The notes beneath the pieces were generated by a model. It was not told where the DNA came from and did no database searches. It worked only from the letters and a program-made list of their open reading frames with translations. 64,000 nt of DNA from Candidatus Woesearchaeota archaeon (GTDB lineage Archaea > Nanobdellota > Nanobdellia > Woesearchaeales > WJKL01), in contig JAHWIR010000005.1 in NCBI GenBank assembly GCA_019322435.1, positions 62,001 through 126,000 of the forward strand. The letters are read 5' to 3'. Shown piece after piece: positions 25,955 through 35,300 of the stretch. Within the stretch, counting starts at the first letter, position 1; each line of letters opens with the position of its first letter. The translations under genes were made by a program, and so were the position numbers.

Positions 25955-27258
25955 GGTTTTTTTATTAAAAGTTCTCCAAGATATAATCCTGGGTCCCATG
26001 CTATCTCAGTTGAAGTATCTAAAAATAAATTTGCAGGACATCCAGTCATTCCCCAATAATTTGAATCCCATCCATAATTAAGATCATAAGAAGTTAAAAC
26101 ATAACCTCTAGAAGACAAAGCTGATTCTAATTTTTTATTTATTTTTGCTTCAATGTTCCTATCAAACTCTCTTCCTCTCAATATAGATATGTTAATTATT
26201 GTTTTTGAAGTCAATTTCATTCCTTGATCATCTATAAATTTCTTATACCACTTAATTGGTTCATGTTGATCTTTTGCTTTTTCTCTTTGTTCTTGTGTCA
26301 AACAAGTATCTAATCCTTTTACAATTTGCATATGAATCTCTTCTAAGTCAGAGGTTTCTTTAATTACATCTTCAAAAGCAGAAGCTAAGATCTTATTTAT
26401 CTCATTGTAGATGGTCTTTATCTTTCTTCTATCTTCTCCTATAAGTACCTGGCCATAAATATCTTTGCTGTCTTTATAACGCATTGCTTTAACAAATTGA
26501 GATCCCTTAATCTGCTTTTCCCCATAATAAGGTAGAAGATCTATACTGCAAGCATCTTCATAATCTATGTGCTCGACTGCTTTTTCATCTTCACTAAGTT
26601 CATGTTTCAAGACATAGTAATCAATATTTGGATATTTGTCATAGAGCATCACTCTTTTATCTCCTTTTGGCTTTTTTTCTATCTTATCTAATATATCCCA
26701 TATTCCCTGTACTTGATCGTGAAAAACTATCTGTGTAAAATGAGCACTATCCCATTCTTTAAGTTCTTTTTCTGTTAATTTTCTTGCGTTGTTTAAGATA
26801 AATCTTTGATGGACTGTTCCATCATGAGAAAATATCTCAGAATCTTCCATGTCAGTTATCTGATATGATTCAACTCTTCCAATCCAGCCCTGACATTTTC
26901 CTATTTTCTTTTCTGAGTTTAAAGTATCAAGAAAGGGTCTATCTGACTGGACTACTGCAACAAGATCATCTGTAAGATCCCTTTTTTCTCTTTTATCTAA
27001 CATTGGAAATGCTTCCATGAATCCTTGCTGAAAACCTATTGCTTGAATATATTTTTCCCAGTTAGGTCTTCCTTCACGTTTATGTTCTTCTTTAGAAGGA
27101 GAAGAATAAAGAAAATGTTTATATGTCATAAAGTTAGCTTTCCAGTTCATCAATGAAGCTAACTTATCTGAATACTCTGGAGATGCTAATTCTAATCTGT
27201 CTACAAGATTTTCTGGCTCTTCAACTAAATTGCCGTCTTCATCTGCATGATATTTCAT
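25951..27258 (-). CDS. Hypothetical protein (435 aa)
   Basis: A 435-residue soluble acidic protein with no recognised domain, signal peptide or TM helix. It has scattered aromatic-rich segments (YDLNYGWDSNYWGMTGCPANLFLD near the C-terminus) and a long central charged region. The start context lacks a clear Shine-Dalgarno motif. It overlaps the convergent methyltransferase gene by 4 nt and is divergent from the flavin reductase-like gene. Confidence 0.68.
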   Translation of the reverse strand: MKYHADEDGNLVEEPENLVDRLELASPEYSDKLASLMNWKANFMTYKHFLYSSPSKEEHKREGRPNWEKYIQAIGFQQGFMEAFPMLDKREKRDLTDDLVAVVQSDRPFLDTLNSEKKIGKCQGWIGRVESYQITDMEDSEIFSHDGTVHQRFILNNARKLTEKELKEWDSAHFTQIVFHDQVQGIWDILDKIEKKPKGDKRVMLYDKYPNIDYYVLKHELSEDEKAVEHIDYEDACSIDLLPYYGEKQIKGSQFVKAMRYKDSKDIYGQVLIGEDRRKIKTIYNEINKILASAFEDVIKETSDLEEIHMQIVKGLDTCLTQEQREKAKDQHEPIKWYKKFIDDQGMKLTSKTIINISILRGREFDRNIEAKINKKLESALSSRGYVLTSYDLNYGWDSNYWGMTGCPANLFLDTSTEIAWDPGLYLGELLIKKP

Positions 27259-27307
27259 AGAAAAAGATAATTAACTTTTTTTATAAACCTTCGTGAATTT
27301 AGGAAAA

Positions 27308-27315
27308 TTTATATA
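27308..27315 (+). promoter_or_regulatory. TATA box for the flavin reductase-like gene
   Basis: TTTATATA, 27 nt before the ATG at 27339; no ribosome site follows, so the mRNA is probably leaderless. Confidence 0.65.
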
Positions 27316-27338
27316 ACCTTTTTTGTTCTTTATAATAG

Positions 27339-27842
27339 ATGAAAGTCAGCGATGTTTCAAAACCAATGCAGGCAATTCTTGTAAGTTCTAGAGCAGAGAT
27401 CGAGGATAAGTTTTCTCCTGATAAAAAGATTAAGGATAATATATTTACTCTTTGCTGGCACATGCCTGTGAGCATGGACCCTCCGCTGTTTGCAATATCT
27501 GCTGGAAAGACAAGGTATAGTTCTAAGATTATCAAGGAAAGCAAGGTGTTTGTTGTTAATTTTATGGATCTGAAATATGAGAAAGAGGTTGTGTTCTGCG
27601 GAACACATAGTGGAGAGGATATGGACAAGTTCAAAGACAGCGGATTAGGGAAAGAAGAGGCAGATTCAATTGACTGCCCAAGGATAAAGCAGGCAGACGG
27701 TTATCTTGAATGCAGGGTTGTGCAGGAGATTGATGCTGGCGACCATATCATCTTTGTTGGAGAGGTTTTAAAACAAGAAGTGAAGAAGACAAAGAACAGG
27801 ATTTTCTCAGGAGCAGAAGGGTTTATAACAACCAAACCATAA
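27339..27842 (+). CDS. Flavin reductase-like FMN-binding split-barrel protein
   Basis: A 167-residue member of the flavin reductase-like domain family, which bind FMN in a split barrel. Typical segments are PMQAILVSSR near the N-terminus, DPPLFAISAGKTRYSSKIIKESKVFVVNF, the CGTHSGEDMDKF loop (family SG..  .DK.F motif), and LECRVVQEIDAGDHIIFVGEV. These proteins pass electrons between NAD(P)H and flavin or bind flavin in other redox proteins; the partner is unknown here. The start is fixed by the TATA box 27 nt upstream. It is followed by two hairpins. Confidence 0.88.
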   Translation: MKVSDVSKPMQAILVSSRAEIEDKFSPDKKIKDNIFTLCWHMPVSMDPPLFAISAGKTRYSSKIIKESKVFVVNFMDLKYEKEVVFCGTHSGEDMDKFKDSGLGKEEADSIDCPRIKQADGYLECRVVQEIDAGDHIIFVGEVLKQEVKKTKNRIFSGAEGFITTKP

Positions 27843-27881
27843 AAATCTGAAGGATTTTTAGGGTTCCAAACGGCTTTGCCG
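27840..27881 (+). terminator. Hairpins behind the flavin reductase-like gene
   Basis: TAAAAATC/GATTTTTA (27840-27860) forms the first stem, and CGGC/GCCG (27871-27874 with 27878-27881, loop TTT) a second. The CGGC-AAA-GCCG stem also occurs, in reverse, in the element before the S6e gene. Confidence 0.5.
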
Positions 27882-27929
27882 GTTAAGAATAAAAAAATAT
27901 TTAAAAGAAAAGAAAAACTTTAGATTAAA

Positions 27930-28493
27930 ATGAGTATTGAAGATATACAAAAAGTAAATAAATTGGCTCAGGAGTTATTAGACCAGGGATTTACTGAGTC
28001 AAGAGAAGATGCTGTTAAGAAAGCACAAGAGATGCTGAATAAGGAGATTACAGGAGCTCATATTGAAGTGAAAGAGACTGATGAGAAACAGAATGTTGCT
28101 GCTGTTGCAGATGACCCAGACAAACTAAGAAATATGATTGATAGAACAAAGACATATCTTGAAAATCAACTTTCTGGTTATAAGAATGCACTGCTTGCTT
28201 TGGAAAAAGAGATCCGTGCTTTGAGGCAAGAGGTTGAAACGCTTAAAGCAAGAAAAGAGACAAACGCGGGAAAACCTGACCCTGCTGATATACCTCAAAA
28301 AGTTGATGATCCTGCTAATGAACCGCAGAAAGTAGAAGATCCTGCTGAAGAGCCTCAGAAGGTTGATGATCCTGCTAATGAACCGCAGAAAGTTGAGGAG
28401 AAGAAAGAATCTCATCCTAAAAGAGGAGAATATAATTCTGATGATGTTAGTGTAGAGAAGATGTTTTATTACGGCAATAAAAGACAGGATTAA
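27930..28493 (+). CDS. Coiled-coil protein with 10-residue tandem repeats
   Basis: A 187-residue cytoplasmic protein. The N-terminus (1-40) is helical, resembling a small UBA-like or helical-hairpin segment (VNKLAQELLDQGFTESREDAVKKAQEML). A coiled coil follows (about 72-110, LALEKEIRALRQEVETLKAR), then four 10-residue Pro/Glu repeats of type DPANEPQKVE (about 117-156), and a charged end. No function is recognised. It lies between the flavin reductase-like gene and RuBisCO; a separate promoter before RuBisCO makes co-transcription with it unlikely. Confidence 0.72.
   Translation: MSIEDIQKVNKLAQELLDQGFTESREDAVKKAQEMLNKEITGAHIEVKETDEKQNVAAVADDPDKLRNMIDRTKTYLENQLSGYKNALLALEKEIRALRQEVETLKARKETNAGKPDPADIPQKVDDPANEPQKVEDPAEEPQKVDDPANEPQKVEEKKESHPKRGEYNSDDVSVEKMFYYGNKRQD
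28278..28397 (+). repeat. Four 30-bp tandem coding repeats
   Basis: Four in-frame units encode DPADIPQKVD, DPANEPQKVE, DPAEEPQKVD and DPANEPQKVE. Units 2 and 4 are nearly identical at the DNA level, showing recent duplication; the copy number is likely to vary between strains. Confidence 0.85.
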
Positions 28494-28550
28494 ACACCGC
28501 AACTATTATATATTACTTCTATCTAAATTATACAAAAAGAGGTTGATAAT

Positions 28551-29816
28551 TTGCTAGAATATATTAATAGGAAGTATAGGCCAAAACCTAATGATTTGGT
28601 TGCAGAGTATAGAGTTGAGCCAAACAAGATTTCTATTGAAAAGGCTTGCGAGCATATTGCTGGAGAATCATCAATAGGGACGTGGACAACTATTGCAACT
28701 ATGAATAAGCAGATTGCAACTAAGTTAAAGCCAAATGTTTATTCTATCAATAGGCAGACAAAAGAGGTTAAGATTGCTTATCCTGCTCAGCTGTTTGAAG
28801 CTGGGAATATGCCTCAGATTTATTCTGCTGTTGCCGGGAATATATTTGGGATGAAGGCTGTCAAAGGATTGAGGCTGCAGGATATTTCATTTCCTAAAGT
28901 AATCATGGACAAATTCTCAGGGCCTAAGTTTGGGATACAAGGAGTTAGAAGGGTGTTGAAGGTTCCAAAAAGGCCTTTGGTTGGAACTATTGTAAAGCCT
29001 AAAGTCGGGTTGACTCATAAACAGCATGCTAAAGTTGCTTATGAATCCTGGTTAGGCGGCCTGGATATTGTGAAAGATGATGAAAATTTAAGTTCAATGA
29101 GTTTTAATAATTTTGAGAAGAGAGTAAAAGATACTTTAAAATTAAGAGATAAAGCTGAATTAGAGACAGGAGAGATGAAGATGTATATGGCAAATGTCAC
29201 TGCTGAGACTTCAGAGATGTTAAGACGGGCTAAATTTGTTAAGGCTAATGGCGGAGAATATGTCATGATTGATATTATTACAGCTGGATGGAGTGCTGTG
29301 CAGACTTTAAGAGAGGCAAATTTAGGGTTAGTTATTCATGCGCACAGAGCAATGCATGGAGCTTTTACTGAGAATCCTAAGCATGGAATCTCTATGCTGA
29401 CAATTGCAAAGACAGCAAGATTGATTGGAGTTGACCAGATCCATGTTGGAGCTATTGTAGGGAAGATGAAAGGCGGGGAAGAAGAAGTTGTTACAATTGG
29501 GGAAAATATTGAAGAAAAGATTATCAATCCTGATGCAGAGGATCATGTTCTAGCGCAGAAATGGTATAATATCAAGCCGATTTTCGCTGTTTGTTCTGGC
29601 GGGCTGGAGCCAAGCAAGATACCAGAATTAATAGATGCAATGGGAAATGATATAATAATGCAGTTTGGCGGAGGCTGTCATGGACATCCTGATGGAACTT
29701 TTGCAGGAGCAAAGGCTATAAGGCAGGCATTGGATGCTGCAATGAAGAAAATACCTCTTTCTGATTATGCTGAATATCACAGAGAATTGGCTCGAGCTTT
29801 AGAGAAGTGGAAATAA
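28551..29816 (+). CDS. rbcL: Form III ribulose-1,5-bisphosphate carboxylase
   Basis: Archaeal form III RuBisCO large subunit, which carboxylates ribulose-1,5-bisphosphate to 3-phosphoglycerate. In archaea it commonly acts in AMP salvage with AMP phosphorylase and ribose-1,5-bisphosphate isomerase; neither is in this window. All catalytic residues are visible: E39/T44/W45, N97, K149 and K151 (IVKPK), carbamylated K175 with D177 and E178 (KDDE), H265/R266 and H269, loop 6 K305 (GKMKGG), S349, and the Gly-rich phosphate loop G373-G375. The start is a TTG at 28551, 7 nt after GAGGT. A TATA-like ATTATATA lies near 28505. Active enzyme expected. Confidence 0.97.
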   Translation: MLEYINRKYRPKPNDLVAEYRVEPNKISIEKACEHIAGESSIGTWTTIATMNKQIATKLKPNVYSINRQTKEVKIAYPAQLFEAGNMPQIYSAVAGNIFGMKAVKGLRLQDISFPKVIMDKFSGPKFGIQGVRRVLKVPKRPLVGTIVKPKVGLTHKQHAKVAYESWLGGLDIVKDDENLSSMSFNNFEKRVKDTLKLRDKAELETGEMKMYMANVTAETSEMLRRAKFVKANGGEYVMIDIITAGWSAVQTLREANLGLVIHAHRAMHGAFTENPKHGISMLTIAKTARLIGVDQIHVGAIVGKMKGGEEEVVTIGENIEEKIINPDAEDHVLAQKWYNIKPIFAVCSGGLEPSKIPELIDAMGNDIIMQFGGGCHGHPDGTFAGAKAIRQALDAAMKKIPLSDYAEYHRELARALEKWK

Positions 29817-29817
29817 A

Positions 29818-29990
29818 GTAAACATCGCAAGCTCGTTTACAGACTTCGTAATTTTCGCTATGCTCAAGCTCCGAAGTAACTCTTATTTCTTGCTAAAACA
29901 CTTAAAAAAACCATAAGTAAAGTCAACATCGTGAACTCGTTGACAAACTTATGTTTTTTTCTTGTTAACACTCAAAAAAACCATAAGCTT
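29818..29990 (+). repeat. Duplicated hairpin element downstream of RuBisCO
   Basis: Two related units. Unit 1 begins with stem GTAAAC/GTTTAC (29818-29840); unit 2 with GTCAAC/GTTGAC (29922-29944). The third base pair changes A-T to C-G, so pairing is kept. Each unit ends with a run of A followed by CCATAAG. The 260-nt gap to the next gene holds these units and, at its end, the promoter of the S-layer-like gene. Confidence 0.65.
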
Positions 29991-30058
29991 TATAAACCAC
30001 TGATACTACTCCGTAATAAATACAATAGGGGGATAGGTATTCAAGCTTGAAAATAAAC

Positions 30059-30069
30059 TCCATGGAGGT
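30059..30069 (+). promoter_or_regulatory. Ribosome site of the S-layer-like gene
   Basis: GGAGGT (30064-30069) lies 8 nt before the ATG at 30078, inside the palindrome CTCCATGGAG. The TATA box (CTTTATAAACC, about 29988-29998) implies a roughly 60-nt leader, unusual here where many mRNAs look leaderless. Confidence 0.6.
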
Positions 30070-30077
30070 ATAGTAAA

Positions 30078-31550
30078 ATGAAAAAAGTATTAATAGCTAT
30101 TTTAATGATTATAGCTTTAGTTCTTTGCGTCTCTAGTGCAAGTGCTGCTATTAATGCAGATACTCTGACAATAGGAGACAGCAACACAGACGCAGCAAAC
30201 TCAGAAGGTGATGATGGAGATGGAGTGGATTCACATAAACCCGCAACATTGACATTGACAAGTTCTGGTGCTGGCGCTATTACAGGCCTGACATGTGTAG
30301 TTGAGTCTGTAGAAGACGGTTATAGGAATATCAACTCAGCTGATGACAATGACTGGGAAGATGATCTTGACATAACTATCACAGTTCCAACAGACACAAT
30401 TCCAGACAATGGCTCAGTAGATGTCACTGTTAATGCAAGAATAGTCTCAAAACTAGATGCAGTTAACAGTGATGGAGAAGCAGGAGCATTCAAAGTTGCG
30501 ACAATCAAATGCAGCGGAACAGAAGGCGGAAGCCCTATTGAGAAGCTGGTTGACGTCAAGATGCAAAGGGAGAATATGCTTACTCTTGAAGATGTAAGGA
30601 TAACATCAGACGAGCATGATGAAAGCTCTTATGATATGAGTGATGATGGAGACACTGTAGATGAAATAAAGCCAGAAGAGACTGTCACAGTCGAGATTGA
30701 AGCTGAAAATCAATACAATGATGAAGATGATGTAGAGATAGACACAGAAGTTGCAATAGAGATTGATGAAGGAGAGATGGATGTTAGCGAAGATGAGGAT
30801 ATAGGTGATATAGACACTGAGGAATCTGACTCTGCAACACTTGAATTTGATGTAGAAGATGATGCTTCTGGAGAATACACAGCATACATCACAGTCATAG
30901 GAGAAGATGATCACGGAGCTAGACACGGTGAAAGACTTGAACTTGAATTTGATGTTGAAAGAAAGAAGTATGAATTTGTGATCAAAGATGCTGATCTTGA
31001 TTACAGCGAAGTAAGCTGTTCAAGAGGCAACACAATCAAGGTAAAGATAGCAAGTCTTGGAACTAGAGGAGATGACGAGGTTTTCTTGTACATCGAGAAC
31101 AGGGCTCTTGGAATTGACTTTGTAAAAGAAGACTTGGAACTAGACGATTACGATGGAAGCGATGACACATATACAAAAACATTGATGTTCACAGTGCCAA
31201 GCAACCTGGCTGCAGGAAGTTATCCAATTTCAGTAAGTCTTTACTACAGCGGAGATGAAGATGATGGAGTCCATGCTGATGAGAAAGATGTTGTATTAAC
31301 TGTAAGGAACTGCGGCGGAACCACAACAACTGATGAGATTGACATGCCGGATAATGTAGAGATAACTGACAGCGGACAGATTGAAGTAACTGTTCCTGAG
31401 AATGTTCTTCAAGAATTCGGAATAGTCGAGACAGTTGATGAAGGAGAAAGCTTTACAGACAGCACAGCATTCATCGTGCTATTGGCTATATTGGTTATAG
31501 CTGTATTAGGCGGAGAAGTTGCTCTGATTGTATTGCTAGCAAAGAAATAA
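30078..31550 (+). CDS. Acidic S-layer-like surface protein
   Basis: A 490-residue exported protein with a Sec signal peptide (about 1-24, ending ASA), beta-rich ectodomains and one C-terminal TM anchor (about 464-487) followed by KK. Residues about 160-310 are extremely Asp/Glu-rich (DDVEIDTEVAIEIDEGEMDV), fitting a Ca-binding or cation-coated surface layer. The central part resembles CARDB-like Ig folds (VKIASLGTRGDDEVFLYIEN). A strong ribosome site, a long leader and the acidic composition suggest high expression. The best guess is an S-layer glycoprotein; I cannot assign a family. Confidence 0.75.
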   Translation: MKKVLIAILMIIALVLCVSSASAAINADTLTIGDSNTDAANSEGDDGDGVDSHKPATLTLTSSGAGAITGLTCVVESVEDGYRNINSADDNDWEDDLDITITVPTDTIPDNGSVDVTVNARIVSKLDAVNSDGEAGAFKVATIKCSGTEGGSPIEKLVDVKMQRENMLTLEDVRITSDEHDESSYDMSDDGDTVDEIKPEETVTVEIEAENQYNDEDDVEIDTEVAIEIDEGEMDVSEDEDIGDIDTEESDSATLEFDVEDDASGEYTAYITVIGEDDHGARHGERLELEFDVERKKYEFVIKDADLDYSEVSCSRGNTIKVKIASLGTRGDDEVFLYIENRALGIDFVKEDLELDDYDGSDDTYTKTLMFTVPSNLAAGSYPISVSLYYSGDEDDGVHADEKDVVLTVRNCGGTTTTDEIDMPDNVEITDSGQIEVTVPENVLQEFGIVETVDEGESFTDSTAFIVLLAILVIAVLGGEVALIVLLAKK

Positions 31551-31592
31551 AATTTTTATTTTCTTTTTCTTTATTGTTTTATATTAGTAAAT

Positions 31593-31600
31593 CTTATATA
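31593..31600 (+). promoter_or_regulatory. TATA box for the lipoprotein at 31623
   Basis: CTTATATA, 27 nt before the ATG at 31623, with no ribosome site; leaderless transcript likely. Confidence 0.6.
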
Positions 31601-31622
31601 TTATATTTACTCTTAGTCAATT

Positions 31623-32192
31623 ATGGTGTATAAGTTAAATCTTAAGATAATGATTATTCTGCTTTTTATCATTATTTCTATTAATGGATGTAGGCAAGAA
31701 ATTTCTCCAGAGCTTAAAGAAGCAATAGAATATTGCAAGGATTTTCCTATAACTGGTCATACTAGAACAAAGAATTCCTGTTATGCAAGATTTGCAATTG
31801 ACAAACTTAATTCGAATGTATGCAGTCTCATTGATGAAGATTCAGAGGAATTTAGAAATGGGTGTTATCAATTTTTAGCAAATGAATTAAATGATAGTTC
31901 TATATGTAATAATATTGAAAATAGCGACTTCGGCAAATTTTCTTGTATTGCTATTATTGAACAAAATTCGGCTCCTTGCAATAAGATTAAAAATGAGCAG
32001 AAAAAAGGGGATTGTCTTTATATCATTGCTAAAAATAATAAAGATCCCTCTCTATGTAAAGAGATTAAAAATGATGAGTCAAGATATTTTTGTTATCAAA
32101 TATTGGCCTCTGCAAAAAATGATTCATCATTATGTTACAATATAGAGGATGATATTCAAAGGAGTTCTTGCTTAAATAACTTAAAGACTTAA
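31623..32192 (+). CDS. Lipoprotein with Cys-bounded helical repeats
   Basis: A 189-residue exported lipoprotein. A hydrophobic N-terminus ends in lipobox INGC. The mature part is made of about five helical repeats of about 29 residues, each opening with a C-x2-I (CNKIKNE, CKEIKND, CYNIEDD) and closing with an R/K..C-Y or similar pair, so each helical pair may be closed by a disulfide. The repeats resemble those at the C-terminus of the membrane protein at 19266-20099. Leaderless promoter. The function is unknown; protein binding like other alpha-solenoids is possible. Confidence 0.75.
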   Translation: MVYKLNLKIMIILLFIIISINGCRQEISPELKEAIEYCKDFPITGHTRTKNSCYARFAIDKLNSNVCSLIDEDSEEFRNGCYQFLANELNDSSICNNIENSDFGKFSCIAIIEQNSAPCNKIKNEQKKGDCLYIIAKNNKDPSLCKEIKNDESRYFCYQILASAKNDSSLCYNIEDDIQRSSCLNNLKT

Positions 32193-32222
32193 TATCTCTA
32201 AAAGTTTTTTAATTCTTAATAT

Positions 32223-32289
32223 TCAAAAGGTTTATACAAAGTGCTTCTTTGTGAACCACAAGCATAAACCTTTTTTCAAAAGGTTTATA
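32223..32289 (+). promoter_or_regulatory. Direct/inverted promoter-like repeat element
   Basis: TCAAAAGGTTTATA occurs at 32223-32236 and 32276-32289, with an inverted copy (ATAAACCTTTT) between. The second copy is a BRE-TATA promoter for the gene at 32327. The first and inverted copies form a long stem followed by T6, which could end the upstream transcript. A second instance is at 54914-54978. Confidence 0.65.
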
Positions 32290-32326
32290 TAAATCAGACG
32301 CCTATATAGACGTAGAAGGGGAGTAT

Positions 32327-35300
32327 ATGGGCAAAAAACTATTATTGGCGGTAGTTATAGTTCTCTTGTTTAGTTTTGAAGTTTATGCTTGCAGTGATGA
32401 TTCTGATTGTGCTGATGACCAGAAATGTTCTTTAGGAAGCTGTCTGAATATTGAGGATTGTCTGCAAGATGCTGATTGTGAAATGATTGATGGCCATGTT
32501 AGGATTGTTGATGTAAGCCCTTCTATTTGTGACGGAGAGTTGGTTGATATAACTATTGAGGGAATCCTTCCTTTTAAGATGGTGGATTTCTTTGAGATTT
32601 TCGGGCATAGTATTGCTTATCCAAATGGCTGGATTCATGACTGTTTTATGAATTATAATATTGATCTGCAGCCTGGCTGGAGCTGGGATATTATTCATGG
32701 CGGAGAGACTGTTGCAATCGGTATAGGAATATATGATGATGATGGTGTTGGATATGACGAGATAGACAGCGGATTGATGACTGCAGACACTAAAATCAAT
32801 ATGTATGATGATGTTAATGAAGGAAACTGTATTTCTGTTGCATTTAAGCATACTTTCAATAACATAGATCTAAGTTCTTTTGCAGATGGTGTTGATGGAG
32901 ATGTTGAACTTTATGCAGCTGCTGCTGGAGCAAGCAGTGAGCAGTTAGATGGAACAGATGATATTGATGAATTTGGAGCTGGATATGATGATGGGTATTA
33001 TTCACCACAATATAATATAGATATTGATGATGATCCTCCTCCAACAACTGATCCAGAAGCTGATCCTAATACATGGACAACAGTTACAACACCAAACATA
33101 TTAGGATATGCTGTTGTTGATTCTGGAAGCGGTGTTGATCATTATGAATATCAGATTGACAGCACTGGCGGAAGCTGGACAGGTGTGGGAGAAGAAACTA
33201 GTTTTAATACGCCTTCCCAGTCAGACGGAACACATACTGTTTATGTCAGGGCTGTGGACAGGTGTAATCCTGGAGATCCTGGTTCTGTAAATGTTTATAT
33301 TAATTCACAAATGAACTGCGAGTGCGGAGGGGGGGAATGCTGCAGTGATGGGTGTAATTATGATGCTGCTGGAAGCTGGTGTAATGAGGTTGAGTTAAGC
33401 CAATATGATTGCCTGGATGGCCATGGCCTAGGAAGCGATGTTTATGTTAGGGAAAGGTATCAAAAATGCACTGGAAGCTCTGCTGCTTGCAGCGGGACAT
33501 CTTATTATGACTGGGGAATAAAGAATGAGTGCGGGCCTGATGAGTATTGTGCAAGTGATGGAGACAGTTCCTGCACTTCTTGCTCAACAACATGCGACGA
33601 TTCCTGCCAATCTTTAAAATGTCATGGAATAGACCCCGACTGCACTTCTGGCGGAGGAAGCAGCCAGTGCTCTGATCAGGGTGGAAGCTGTTCTGGTGGA
33701 AATTGTGTTGGTGTAAGCTGTATATATAACCCTGCTGATGCTTGTGTTGATTCAAGCGGCTGTTTGAGGCCTGGAACCTTTGCATGGTGGATGTGCGACC
33801 AAAATATTCAAGTGGAGTATGCATGCAAAGAAGGCAATATGGCTGGAGATGATGTTTGGGAAAAAGCAAAGAATCGTTTTTGTTCTGGAACAAGTCCTAA
33901 TTGTGACGGACCTTTAGAATGGAGCTGGTCTCAGATTGAGGATTGCGGGGCTAATGAAAGGTGTGCTAATGACGGAGATACTACATGCACACCAACGCCT
34001 GCTGAAACATGCAATGGAGCTGATGATGATTATGATGGTGATGTTGATGAAGGCTTAAGCGGGAATTTATGTCCATTGCAGGATGGTGTTTGTTCTGGAG
34101 CAAGAGAGAAGTGTATTGGAGGAAGCTGGCAGAGCTGTAGTAGTTCAACATATGGAGGAGATTATCAGGCTGCAGAGACAAGATGTGATGGGCTGGATAA
34201 TGACTGCGATGGAAGTGTTGATGGAAGCTTGAGCAGAAGCTGTGGCGTAACCTGGACAGGAGCATGCACAATGGGAACAGAGAGCTGCAGTGGGGGAGCA
34301 TGGACTGGCTGCACTGCTGTGCTGCCAACAACAGAGGTTTGTGACGGCAGTGATAGTGACTGCGATGGAATAAAGGACGGCTCAGAAGGATTTGGAACTA
34401 TGGACTGCTATGATGCTGCAAATTCAAGCTATGCTGGAACTGGCGTATGTTCTTATGGTTATTATGAATGCACTGATTCAGGATGGGGTTCAGATTGTGT
34501 GGGTGATGTTGGACCTGAGCCAGAAAACTGTGTAGATGGGCTGGATAATGACTGTGATGGATATACTGACGCTGATGATGATGACTGCAGATGTGATTTT
34601 GATTCTGACTGCGGAACAGATGGGGATTTTATTGAGAGTTATTGCTCAGGAAATGATTTGCTTGATATTTACAGAAATTATAGCTGTATAAACCCTGGAG
34701 CAAATAATTCTTGTTGCAATTATACTGATTATGATGTTGTTCAAGAAACTTGTGGCAATGGCTGTGAGTATGGAAGATGTATTGAAAGCGGATATTTGTG
34801 GGTTGCTGATTATCTGAATGATAAGATCCACAAAACATCAAAGCCAGGAATGATATTGGAATCTATTGATATTTCTGGGGTTTATCTTTACGGGCTTACT
34901 TGGGATGGAGAGTATTTTTGGTATTCTGATGATGCAACTAATAAAATATATAAATTAAGCAAAAACGGCACTGTAATATTTAGCTTTGCTTCTCCTGGTC
35001 CTAAACCAAGCGGGCTTGCTTGGGATGGGGAGTATTTATGGCATACTGATTATGGAATGGATAGAGTCTATAAATTGACAGTGGATGGAGAGGTTGTGGA
35101 TAGTTTTAGTGTGCCTTATGCTTATGCTTATGGTATTGAATGGGATGGAAATAATTTGTGGATTTCTGATTATGAAGGAAATATCAACAAACTGACTACA
35201 AATGGTACTGTTTTGGATAGTATAGGTGTTCCTACAGGAGTATTTGGCGTGGCTTGGGATGGAGAGTATTTATGGTGTACTAGTCCCTCTAGAGGCAAGA

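Noticed and set aside
28278..28397. Possible CRISPR-like short tandem repeats
   Set aside because: The 30-bp units are in frame within a gene, directly abut each other without spacers and encode DPANEPQKVE.
28125..28502. Minus-strand ORF of 125 codons with repeats
   Set aside because: Mirror of the tandem repeats in the coiled-coil gene at 27930-28493.
33447..33893. Minus-strand ORF of 148 codons, His/Gln/Ser-rich
   Set aside because: Shadow of the Cys-rich repeats of the 1949-residue protein; composition follows from TGT/TGC codons read in reverse.
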